From Verrucomicrobiota bacterium (GTDB taxonomy: Bacteria; Verrucomicrobiota; Verrucomicrobiia; Limisphaerales; SIBE01): a stretch of 41,225 nt of DNA. Shown here piece after piece: positions 27,160-33,755 of the stretch; the stretch's first letter is position 1, and the number at the start of each line of letters is the position of its first letter. The position numbers were made by a program, and so were the translations under genes. The stretch is taken from NCBI GenBank assembly GCA_027623095.1, contig JAQBVM010000016.1:1-41225 (forward strand). Reading direction: 5' to 3'. The notes below the pieces were generated by a model. That model searched no databases and was not told the origin of the DNA. It saw only the letters and a program-made list of their open reading frames with translations.

Positions 27160-27515
27160 GGCGTGCTCCTGGTGAAATCCGTGGTGTGGCGCTCCTGCGT
27201 GCGGCGGATAAGGTACTGGACCGTGATAGTGAGCCGGCTGTCCTCCGCCACCACGCGCACGCCCTCAATGTGAATGACATCGCCCAGCCATTGCTGAAGC
27301 GCGCCGTGAACACTAAACTGCGCGGCGGCGGCGAGTTCCGGCGAGTTGCCGGCGAAGAGCAGATTGAGCACGCCGCTGCCCCATGTGGGCCGGTTCACGC
27401 GTTCGCCCGGCGAAGTGAAGAGAAGTTGCTCGATCATCTCGCGCACATGGCGGTCCTCGGACGCCTCCGCCGTGCGCCCGCGGGCATCGTATTGAAAGGG
27501 AAAGGTGACGTTCAT
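27156..27515 (-). CDS. GPW/gp25 family baseplate protein
   Basis: The 119-aa product matches the gp25/W family in length and motifs: VREMIEQLLFTSPGERVNR followed by PTWGSGVLNLLF, and late LTITVQYLIRRT. Gp25-type proteins sit in the inner baseplate and start sheath polymerisation. This is the Afp9/Pvc9 equivalent. It starts 4 nt after the PAAR-like stop and overlaps the first J-like gene by 4 nt. Confidence 0.93.
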   Translation of the reverse strand: MNVTFPFQYDARGRTAEASEDRHVREMIEQLLFTSPGERVNRPTWGSGVLNLLFAGNSPELAAAAQFSVHGALQQWLGDVIHIEGVRVVAEDSRLTITVQYLIRRTQERHTTDFTRSTP

Positions 27516-27519
27516 GGTT

Positions 27520-27873
27520 TCACTGCGCTTTGACGCGGAGTTGAGTGACGATGATGTTGACCCCGGTGCCGTTGGGCGCGCAGACAGCCTGGCTGTCCTG
27601 GAGCAGGAGTGGCATTCCGCGGGATTTCACACGCAGCGCGGACGTGACCCACTGCGCGGTAACGCAGGGAAGCGGCACTGCCGCGGGTGTGGTGAATGGA
27701 CATCCAGCGACAATCCAGGGATTAGGCATCTGCACTGTCAACATGTTTGAGACTTTGACGCGCGGATTCGGAACCGCGGCCTGCGCCTGACCTCCGTGCA
27801 TGCAAAGCACGGTGGCGGATTGATGGAGGAGGTAGCCGGGCATGGGTGAATTCAGAGTTTCGACGGTCGTCAC
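27520..27873 (-). CDS. PAAR-like spike tip protein
   Basis: A 117-aa protein starting at GTG 27873, which forms a GTGA overlap with the stop of the spike gene. It begins MTTVETLNSPMPGYLLHQSA and has six potential metal ligands: His17, Cys24, His26, Cys58, Cys70, Cys98. The pattern LLHQSATVLCMHGGQA with later AGCPF and PCVTAQWVT is that of PAAR-like tip proteins in eCIS (Afp10/Pvc10 position). These cap the spike with a metal-stabilised cone and can anchor cargo. It is short, with no toxin extension. Confidence 0.82.
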   Translation of the reverse strand: MTTVETLNSPMPGYLLHQSATVLCMHGGQAQAAVPNPRVKVSNMLTVQMPNPWIVAGCPFTTPAAVPLPCVTAQWVTSALRVKSRGMPLLLQDSQAVCAPNGTGVNIIVTQLRVKAQ

Positions 27874-28379
27874 ATGATTTCCAAAGCACCGCTGTTGACG
27901 TTGACGATCGGGCCGGGACCCATCGCTATTTTAGCCCCCTGGCCGTTATCGATCTCGATGCCGGTGACGCTCATGGTGATTTTCTGGCCAGTGGAGGTTT
28001 CGAGGATGATGCCTCCGGTACCGGGCGTGTCGTCGAGGATGAGCGAGGCGCCGCCGGCGGTTTTGAGAATGATTTTGCCGTCCTGCATCATGGGCGGGAC
28101 AAGCAGGACGGGAGGCAGCTCGCTGAGGTTGCCAAACCACGCGCCGCTCCAGATGGGGTAGTCAGGATTCCCATGCTCGAATTCAATCCACACGCCCGCG
28201 CCGTTCTTGGGCAGGGCGAAGACGCCCATGCCCTGGCCCGCCGCGGGAAAGCAGGGCATGGCCCAGCCGGTTTCATCGTCGCCGGTGACATCCGGCACGC
28301 GCGCCCGGATTCGTCCGGTTTGCATCGGATCCCTGTTGTCCGTGACCACGCCGCGGAATTTTCCGTAGAACTGCTTCAT
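27870..28379 (-). CDS. Spike/baseplate V protein (gp5 OB-fold type)
   Basis: The 169-aa protein opens with KFRGVVTDNRDPMQTGRIRA and continues with PCFPAAGQGMGVFALPKNGAGVWIEFEHGNPDYPIWSG, the OB fold of gpV/gp5/VgrG. The following repeated beta segments (TAGGASLILDDTPGTGGIILET and GQKITMSVTGIEIDNG) look like a short spike beta-prism. It is the needle half of the Afp8/Pvc8 protein, encoded here as its own gene directly after gpD with an ATGA overlap. Confidence 0.92.
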   Translation of the reverse strand: MKQFYGKFRGVVTDNRDPMQTGRIRARVPDVTGDDETGWAMPCFPAAGQGMGVFALPKNGAGVWIEFEHGNPDYPIWSGAWFGNLSELPPVLLVPPMMQDGKIILKTAGGASLILDDTPGTGGIILETSTGQKITMSVTGIEIDNGQGAKIAMGPGPIVNVNSGALEIM

Positions 28380-29485
28380 GGGATGACGACGGGGGTGAGG
28401 GTTCCGATGCCTTCGCGGCTGAGGGTGAACTTCTGGGTGTAGTCCGTGCGCGTGAGCGAATGCGTGACTTTCCTGACATACCAGAAGCCGTCGTTCTCCA
28501 ACCCGACTCCGCGGACGCCGACCAGCCCGCGCGCCCGCAAAACGCTTCCGTAGCGGGTGCCGTCCACTTCTCCCTCGGCGGTGAAGGCGTCCGGGGTATT
28601 CGTAGTCGAGGCCAGAGCGGTGATGCCCGCGGTCACCGGATTCTGCGGGCCGGTGGTGCGTTGAATGGTGGTTCGGTGCGGCGTCGCCGGCAGCGCGGCG
28701 AGCGGCGGAATTTTCAGCGAGGGCAGCGGCGGAATGGGAATGCTCAGTTTGAAAAAGGGATCAATGAACACGCCCTTCGTGCCCGTCGTCGCGAGGGCAT
28801 CACCGCTAAAGTGGAGCGATTTTACATTCGAGGCGCTGCCCATGTCCACGGTGAGCGCACGCTGCGGGATGCCGGCGCGAATTTGCGGGCCCCAGTAGGC
28901 CTTCGAAGTTCCAAAAGTCAGCGGCTCGAGGTAGAAGACATAGCCATTCCGCTCCGCCATGCGCTTCACGAACGCCAGGTCCGTCTCCTGCTGCCGCGGA
29001 ATGCGCTCCAGCATGATCGGCACATCCGCCGTCGGCGCGGGAGCGGGCACGAATCCGTAGCGCGCGTAGCCAGCAAGCACGCGCGCCACGATGGCCATGT
29101 CCGGCTGGTTGGGGTAGGTCCCGTTCTTTTCCTCCAGATCCATCACGGCGGTGAGATCCTTGCCAGTGACCGACACCGTGGCGGGCTCCGTGCCCGTGCC
29201 CGGATTGAACTGCACATGCGTGATGACCCCATCAATAAGCGGCTCCGGCATCACGCCGTTGATGATGCCGATGATGACGCGGTTCATCACCGACAGCGCC
29301 GATGGGACCGAGTAGCCGAGCACCCCGCGCTGCAGGGTGAACGTCATCTGGAAGCCATCCTCCGCGCCGGAATCGTTCTTCACTTCGATCCTCGAAAAGG
29401 ACCGCAGCAACTCCACCGGAGCGGGCAGCGGGATGGCCCCGCCGATCCAGAGAACGAGTCTGATGCCAAGTGCGTCGGCGAACAT
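28376..29485 (-). CDS. Phage late control gene D-type hub protein
   Basis: Start ATG 29485 (MFADALGIRLVLWIGG) gives 369 aa. An open extension to 29638 overlaps the LysM gene and has no family character. The sequence shows FSRIEVKNDSGAEDGFQMTF, TGKDLTAVMDLEEKNGTYPN, then ERIPRQQETDLAFVKRMAERNGYVFYLE, the usual gpD/VgrG N-terminal hub signature. It should form the trimeric hub between tube and spike. Afp8/Pvc8 combine hub and OB-fold needle in one protein, so here the two parts are split. The stop of the LysM gene lies 7 nt upstream. Confidence 0.9.
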   Translation of the reverse strand: MFADALGIRLVLWIGGAIPLPAPVELLRSFSRIEVKNDSGAEDGFQMTFTLQRGVLGYSVPSALSVMNRVIIGIINGVMPEPLIDGVITHVQFNPGTGTEPATVSVTGKDLTAVMDLEEKNGTYPNQPDMAIVARVLAGYARYGFVPAPAPTADVPIMLERIPRQQETDLAFVKRMAERNGYVFYLEPLTFGTSKAYWGPQIRAGIPQRALTVDMGSASNVKSLHFSGDALATTGTKGVFIDPFFKLSIPIPPLPSLKIPPLAALPATPHRTTIQRTTGPQNPVTAGITALASTTNTPDAFTAEGEVDGTRYGSVLRARGLVGVRGVGLENDGFWYVRKVTHSLTRTDYTQKFTLSREGIGTLTPVVIP

Positions 29486-29492
29486 GATTTTG

Positions 29493-29795
29493 TCAGGCGG
29501 ACGGGAGTGAAATGATGACGCGGGAGCCGGGCTCATCGCAGAGCGTCTGCGGTTCCATGGAGAGATTGGCATCGGCGATGCGCCAAAAGAGAAGCGGATC
29601 GCCCAGGGTGCGCGCGGTGATGTTGTCAAGCCGGTCACCTTGCGTGACCGCGTGCTCCGTGAGAGTGACCCCCGCGGAGGTATCGGGAATGAAGCGCCGC
29701 GAGGTGTAACGGATGCTGCGCTCCTCGCCGTCTTCCCCCTTCATGGCAAAGGTGCGAACTTCAAGGCTGCTGTAGCGGCTGGTAGTGTCAAACAT
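29493..29795 (-). CDS. LysM-domain baseplate connector protein
   Basis: The product is 100 aa from ATG 29795; a TTG at 29810 overlapping the upstream stop (TTGA) would add five residues. It contains one LysM repeat: LTEHAVTQGDRLDNITARTL, then DPLLFWRIADAN and VIISLP. This gpX-like short protein normally stands between the CIS_tube protein and the hub and helps hold tube to baseplate. In Afp7/Pvc7 the LysM is, as I recall, fused to the CIS_tube domain. Confidence 0.87.
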   Translation of the reverse strand: MFDTTSRYSSLEVRTFAMKGEDGEERSIRYTSRRFIPDTSAGVTLTEHAVTQGDRLDNITARTLGDPLLFWRIADANLSMEPQTLCDEPGSRVIISLPSA

Positions 29796-29806
29796 AGCGT
29801 GTGGAT

Positions 29807-30466
29807 TCAAATGCCGAGCGACGAGAGAACGCTGGCGGTGTTGGTGATGCCGGTCTTGGTCGCAAGCACTTCCTTCACGACCTGGTGGGCCATGAAGAGT
29901 CCGCCACCCGGGCTGATCAGGCCGAGGTCGCGGTAGTTGAGCACGCGCACACCGAGCGAGACTTTGGCGTGGATGGGATTGAGTCCGGGGTCGTGCAGTT
30001 CCTCGGTGATGCTGAAATCCGTGAGCCGCACGGGCAGCACGCGATGCGCGCCAAACACCAGCACAGTAAGCGGCGCGGCGGGCGGAATGACTTCGATCAC
30101 GCCCGCCAAGAGCAGCGCTTCATTGGCGATGACGTAGGCGCTCTTCGGATAAAGCAGCATCTCCAGCGCCGCGAGTTGCGGCAGCACACCATACTCCACC
30201 GTTGTGCCGTCGGCCTTTTCAAGTTGGTCCGTGGCATCGAGTACGATATCAAATTTCAGCGTCTCCACAGGCGGCGCGGTGAGCCGCAGCGGATCGCCCG
30301 GCGCGGCCGTAGCCCCGCCCTGGGCGCCGCCCGTCTGCGGTGTCAGAGTACGCGTCAGCGTTTCCGGGTTGTACTGGAAAATGGTGACGCCGGCCAGCGG
30401 GTTGAACGGATCGAGTCCGATCAACGCGCCTTTTTGCACACGGGGTGAGCCTGCAAATGTGGACAT
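29807..30466 (-). CDS. CIS_tube-domain protein (Afp7/Pvc7-like)
   Basis: A 219-aa protein with GALIGLDPFNPLAGVTIFQYNPETLTRTL near the N-terminus and ETLKFDIVLDATDQLEKADG followed by GVLPQLAALEMLLYP. These features match the N-terminal domain of the contractile injection system tube protein family. The end half (VLVFGAHRVLPVRLTDFSIT, TEELHDPGLNPIHAKVSLGV) continues the same beta fold. It should make the connector ring between inner tube and hub. The start lies 12 nt after the stop of the protease gene. Confidence 0.87.
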   Translation of the reverse strand: MSTFAGSPRVQKGALIGLDPFNPLAGVTIFQYNPETLTRTLTPQTGGAQGGATAAPGDPLRLTAPPVETLKFDIVLDATDQLEKADGTTVEYGVLPQLAALEMLLYPKSAYVIANEALLLAGVIEVIPPAAPLTVLVFGAHRVLPVRLTDFSITEELHDPGLNPIHAKVSLGVRVLNYRDLGLISPGGGLFMAHQVVKEVLATKTGITNTASVLSSLGI

Positions 30467-30478
30467 AGCGGTGGAAGT

Positions 30479-33088
30479 TCAGCGACGGGCCAGCACGGAC
30501 CGGGCGGGGATCTTCTTCCTGGCTGCCTTTCTTCTGCCGCCGGTCGGCTTGCGCGGGGGACCAGCGGGCACGGGCGCCGCAGACTGCCGGACGATGCGCA
30601 GGCTCCAGCGATTGAGTTTGCCGGTGTCCACTCGCTCAAGATCGGCCACGCGCAGACGCCATCCGCCCGCGCAAGGTTCTCCGATTATCGCCTGGAGCGC
30701 GGCGAGATTTACCGAAGAAAAGGTCGCTATCAGGTTGTCGGCTCCGCCGCCCGACCGGGCGTGCAGCGTGGCAACGCGGCCCGACGGCGAGACGAGCGAC
30801 ACATGGAGGTCCCCGATGAACGTGTGCGTGATATCCACGGACACCTTCAACTCGCCGACCATGCCCGATCCCGTGACGTCCAGCGTCCGCTCGATCCCAG
30901 CGGTGACATTGTCGGGAATCAGGACGCCGGGAGCTTCGTTGACTTCCACGACATCCTCCGACGCAACACCAAGTTCCATTTCCCATTTTGCGAGCTGGCC
31001 GATGTCCGCCGCAGCAAGATCCTGCACCGCGAGCATCCATCCGCCCTGCGCCGCCTCCCCTGTCAGGGCGTGCAACGACGGCGTGCCGGCCGCATCGTAG
31101 GTTTTCAAGAGATTCTTCGCGCTGCCCCCGCTGCGGGCGTGCAGCACGGCGGACTTGCCGGACGGCGCGGACAGCGTGACCTGGAGGTCGCCGATGAACG
31201 TGTGCCTGATATCGACACTGATTCGCACCGAAGTCACGGTTCCCAGTTCATCGACTGTGATCGTGTCGCGCACTCCCGCCGGGCTGTTGTCCGGAATAGG
31301 AAGCGCGGGTGTTGAGATCTTGCGTCCGGGCGGCGTGACAACCCCTCCCGCATCGGGCGGAGGATTGCCCAGCGCCGCCGTCACAGCCGCCACCGCATCC
31401 ACGCGACCGTGTCCGAACCAGGGACTCCACGTGCCGTCGGGGTGATTGATGTCTTGAAAGGCGCCGCTGGCAAACGGCGCGACGGGCGAGACATCCCACG
31501 AGGTATCAGGGTTATAACTGGCCGCAGGTGTGCGCGGGTAACCCGTCATGTTCAGGTCTTTTGACGCCGTGCGCTGGATCGTGGAAATGACTTCGAGCGC
31601 GGTCAAGTTCGCGTTGGCGGAGATGACCAGCGCCGCGATGCCGGCGGTGAGAGGTGTGGCGCTGGAGGTGCCGCCGAAGTCGTCCGTGACGCCGCCCGAT
31701 TCACCCGTCGCCGTGGTGATGCCGCGACCGCGCACCCGGAGCCGCTGATAGAAATGCCCGTTGCTCGTCGGCGCGCAGACGGCCATGCCGGGGCCGTAGT
31801 TGGAGTAGGCGCTGCGTTGCGCCGTGCTGGCGAGCGCCGCGATATGCATGACGCCGGGGATGCCCACGAGGTTGTTGCGGAAAGTGCGCGTCTTATAGAC
31901 GCCCACCCATGTCCACGAACCCGAGATTTTCTCCCAGCCCCAAGTGTAGGGCACATCGGAGGTCGCATCCGCCTGGATCAGGCAGTTCTCATTGCCCGCG
32001 GCCCAGAGGAACACGATGCCACGCCCGCGCCGTCCGCCAGTGAGCGCGAGCTGCCGGATGCGATTGACCACGACCAGCCCCCATGTGCTGTCCGGCACGC
32101 CGCCCCATGAATTGGAAAGCACATCCACCTTGTCGGCGACATAGCTGAGCATGGTCAGCATCTTGGAATCGCTGATGGCGAGTCCGCCGTTGGCCGTCAT
32201 CTGCCAGCGAACGGGCAGCAGCCGACAGCCCGGCGCGGCTCCGACGGTGAGGAGGGCGTCCGCTTCTCCCGCAGTGACGCCCGCGCAGGAAGTGCCGTGA
32301 TTCTCGGGCGCAATGTGCATCAGGGCTGGAACGGCGTCGGCTTCGGTATTTTTCACCAGCCGCGTCTGAAGGAAATAGCCCCAGCCGGCGAATTTCCCCG
32401 CAGAATCGAAGTCAGGGTGGTCGAGCTTGCATCCGTCGTCGGTCACACCCACCACCACGTCGCGGCTGCCAAAGCTTTCCAGCCGCTGCCAGGCCTCCTC
32501 GACCCGGGCATTCGCGCGCGCATCCACGTCAGGATGGGCGAAGTGCCCGTGCAGGTGCCATTGCCGCGCGTAGGCGGGATCGGTCGGCAGCGCGACGGCG
32601 CAGCGCTTCATCTGAAAGTTCAAGTCATGGTCGGCCATAGCCACGAGCGCCTCATTTTCCGTGAGCGCGACGATTAGCTTCACCGGATTCATTCCGGTAT
32701 GGCTGGTGAGCTGAAAAAGGTAATCGCGATCTGAATAAGCCTCGAGCTGCCGCAGCCCGTAACGCCCAGCGATCTCCGCAACGCGCTCCGGCGGCAGCGC
32801 GTCCTTGAAGGAAACCAGCACCCGATCGGTGATGAGAAATTCCTCGCCGGTCGCGGGCAGTTCGTAAGCGTGATGGGTCGGCGCCACGATGCGGCTGCGC
32901 GCCATCTCCGATTCCAGTTCATCCGACCGCGTGGTCACCCGGCTCGATCCGGCGGAGACGCGCTCCGCGTCGGTAATGCCGAGCGCGTGCAACTCGACGG
33001 GCTGAGCGCGGACGACGAATTGATCCGTCCGCTTGGTGAGCGGCAGCTTGACGCCGCCGCGATAGGTATAGGTTTGGTTATCGTTCAT
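30479..33088 (-). CDS. Kexin-like S8 serine protease with two P-domains
   Basis: ATG 33088 gives 869 aa; a TTG at 33100 would add four residues. Residues 85-160 (EEFLITDRVLVSFKDALPPE) look like an inhibitor-type prodomain. The S8 domain shows catalytic Asp217 (VGVTDDGCKLDHPD), His264 (ENHGTSCAG), oxyanion Asn366 (WAAGNEN) and Ser475 (GGTSSATPL). Two tandem proprotein-convertase P-domains follow (about 615-715 and 735-835), each with DNxxAG, a VSVDIxHTFIGDLxVxLxSPSG run and LHARSGG. The last 25 residues are rich in Arg/Lys/Pro. No signal peptide is seen, so it is probably cytoplasmic or loaded as cargo. It lies between the toxin block and the baseplate genes. A role in cleaving an effector or structural protein, or acting as an injected effector, is inference. 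Confidence 0.9.
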   Translation of the reverse strand: MNDNQTYTYRGGVKLPLTKRTDQFVVRAQPVELHALGITDAERVSAGSSRVTTRSDELESEMARSRIVAPTHHAYELPATGEEFLITDRVLVSFKDALPPERVAEIAGRYGLRQLEAYSDRDYLFQLTSHTGMNPVKLIVALTENEALVAMADHDLNFQMKRCAVALPTDPAYARQWHLHGHFAHPDVDARANARVEEAWQRLESFGSRDVVVGVTDDGCKLDHPDFDSAGKFAGWGYFLQTRLVKNTEADAVPALMHIAPENHGTSCAGVTAGEADALLTVGAAPGCRLLPVRWQMTANGGLAISDSKMLTMLSYVADKVDVLSNSWGGVPDSTWGLVVVNRIRQLALTGGRRGRGIVFLWAAGNENCLIQADATSDVPYTWGWEKISGSWTWVGVYKTRTFRNNLVGIPGVMHIAALASTAQRSAYSNYGPGMAVCAPTSNGHFYQRLRVRGRGITTATGESGGVTDDFGGTSSATPLTAGIAALVISANANLTALEVISTIQRTASKDLNMTGYPRTPAASYNPDTSWDVSPVAPFASGAFQDINHPDGTWSPWFGHGRVDAVAAVTAALGNPPPDAGGVVTPPGRKISTPALPIPDNSPAGVRDTITVDELGTVTSVRISVDIRHTFIGDLQVTLSAPSGKSAVLHARSGGSAKNLLKTYDAAGTPSLHALTGEAAQGGWMLAVQDLAAADIGQLAKWEMELGVASEDVVEVNEAPGVLIPDNVTAGIERTLDVTGSGMVGELKVSVDITHTFIGDLHVSLVSPSGRVATLHARSGGGADNLIATFSSVNLAALQAIIGEPCAGGWRLRVADLERVDTGKLNRWSLRIVRQSAAPVPAGPPRKPTGGRRKAARKKIPARSVLARR

Positions 33089-33219
33089 GGTGTGGTGCAA
33101 TTTGTGGAGTTGAAAATGGGATCATCCTTGCCCGGCTTGTTCTGTTGGAGCGCCGCCGGTCGCGTCGAGGACGACGGGGCCGCTTTTGACGAGCTGGGAT
33201 TACAGGGAAATGAACTCAT
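33085..33219 (-). CDS. 44-aa microORF coupled at both ends
   Basis: An uninterrupted 45-codon frame fills the only sizeable gap between the DUF6714 gene and the protease. Its ATG (33219-33217) overlaps the DUF6714 stop as ATGA, and its TGA (33087-33085) overlaps the protease ATG as ATGA, the junction used throughout this gene train. The product starts MSSFPCNPSSSKAAPSSS and ends IFNSTNCTTP: rich in Ser, Pro and Ala, two Cys, no membrane segment. I recognise no family. The double ATGA makes translation likely; without it I would ignore so short a frame. Confidence 0.5.
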   Translation of the reverse strand: MSSFPCNPSSSKAAPSSSTRPAALQQNKPGKDDPIFNSTNCTTP

Positions 33220-33755
33220 GTGCGCCTCGATTGCGTTGAAACCGACTGCGACCAGAAATCCAGTGGGTGCTGCAGGCGCTCCGGTGGCGGACTCTTTCCT
33301 TCATGCGCCCAGTCTTCAATTTCGTAGCGCTGAATCAGTTCAAGAAAAGACACGATGGCGTCCGCCTCGGCCACGGCGAAACGTCCCGCCCTGGCCAGGA
33401 AAAAATCCCACTGCCATCCACTTCGTGGCTCCGGTGGCGTCAGGTTGAAGATGACCGAATCCACGGCGACATCGACGCCGCGGTAATCATCCGCACAAGC
33501 AACCATGTACGCCGGCAAATAGTATGCAAAAGCCTCTGGCGTGAACAAGGGCAAGGCCTCCTTGAACCGACGAACCAGGTCAATGGAAACGTCCTGCCAC
33601 TTTTGTCCGCCGAATGCGCTCGCCACCTCGGTGCATTCCGGATCGAAGCCGCTTTGATCGGCCACCAGATTGTCCTCGCCCGGATACGGGGCACCCCCGA
33701 ATGCCGCGAGGATCTTGCGCTTAACGACATTGTTGGATGGGTGGTCGGATGTCAT
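33216..33755 (-). CDS. DUF6714 family protein, candidate immunity protein
   Basis: Start ATG 33755 gives 179 aa and overlaps the toxin-gene stop as ATGA. The features APYPGEDNLVADQSGFDPEC, FGGQKWQDVSIDL and EALPLFTPEAFAYYLPAYMV agree with my memory of DUF6714 proteins. It is acidic, soluble, with no signal peptide or membrane helix, like many immunity proteins. Its position directly after a polymorphic-toxin-like gene fits a cytoplasmic antidote, but DUF6714 members are not established as immunity proteins as far as I know, so this role is inferred from context only. Confidence 0.68.
   Translation of the reverse strand: MTSDHPSNNVVKRKILAAFGGAPYPGEDNLVADQSGFDPECTEVASAFGGQKWQDVSIDLVRRFKEALPLFTPEAFAYYLPAYMVACADDYRGVDVAVDSVIFNLTPPEPRSGWQWDFFLARAGRFAVAEADAIVSFLELIQRYEIEDWAHEGKSPPPERLQHPLDFWSQSVSTQSRRT

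Noticed and set aside
27512..27703. 63-codon frame opposite/overlapping the PAAR-like gene
   Set aside because: It is in a different frame of the same strand inside a recognisable PAAR-like protein.
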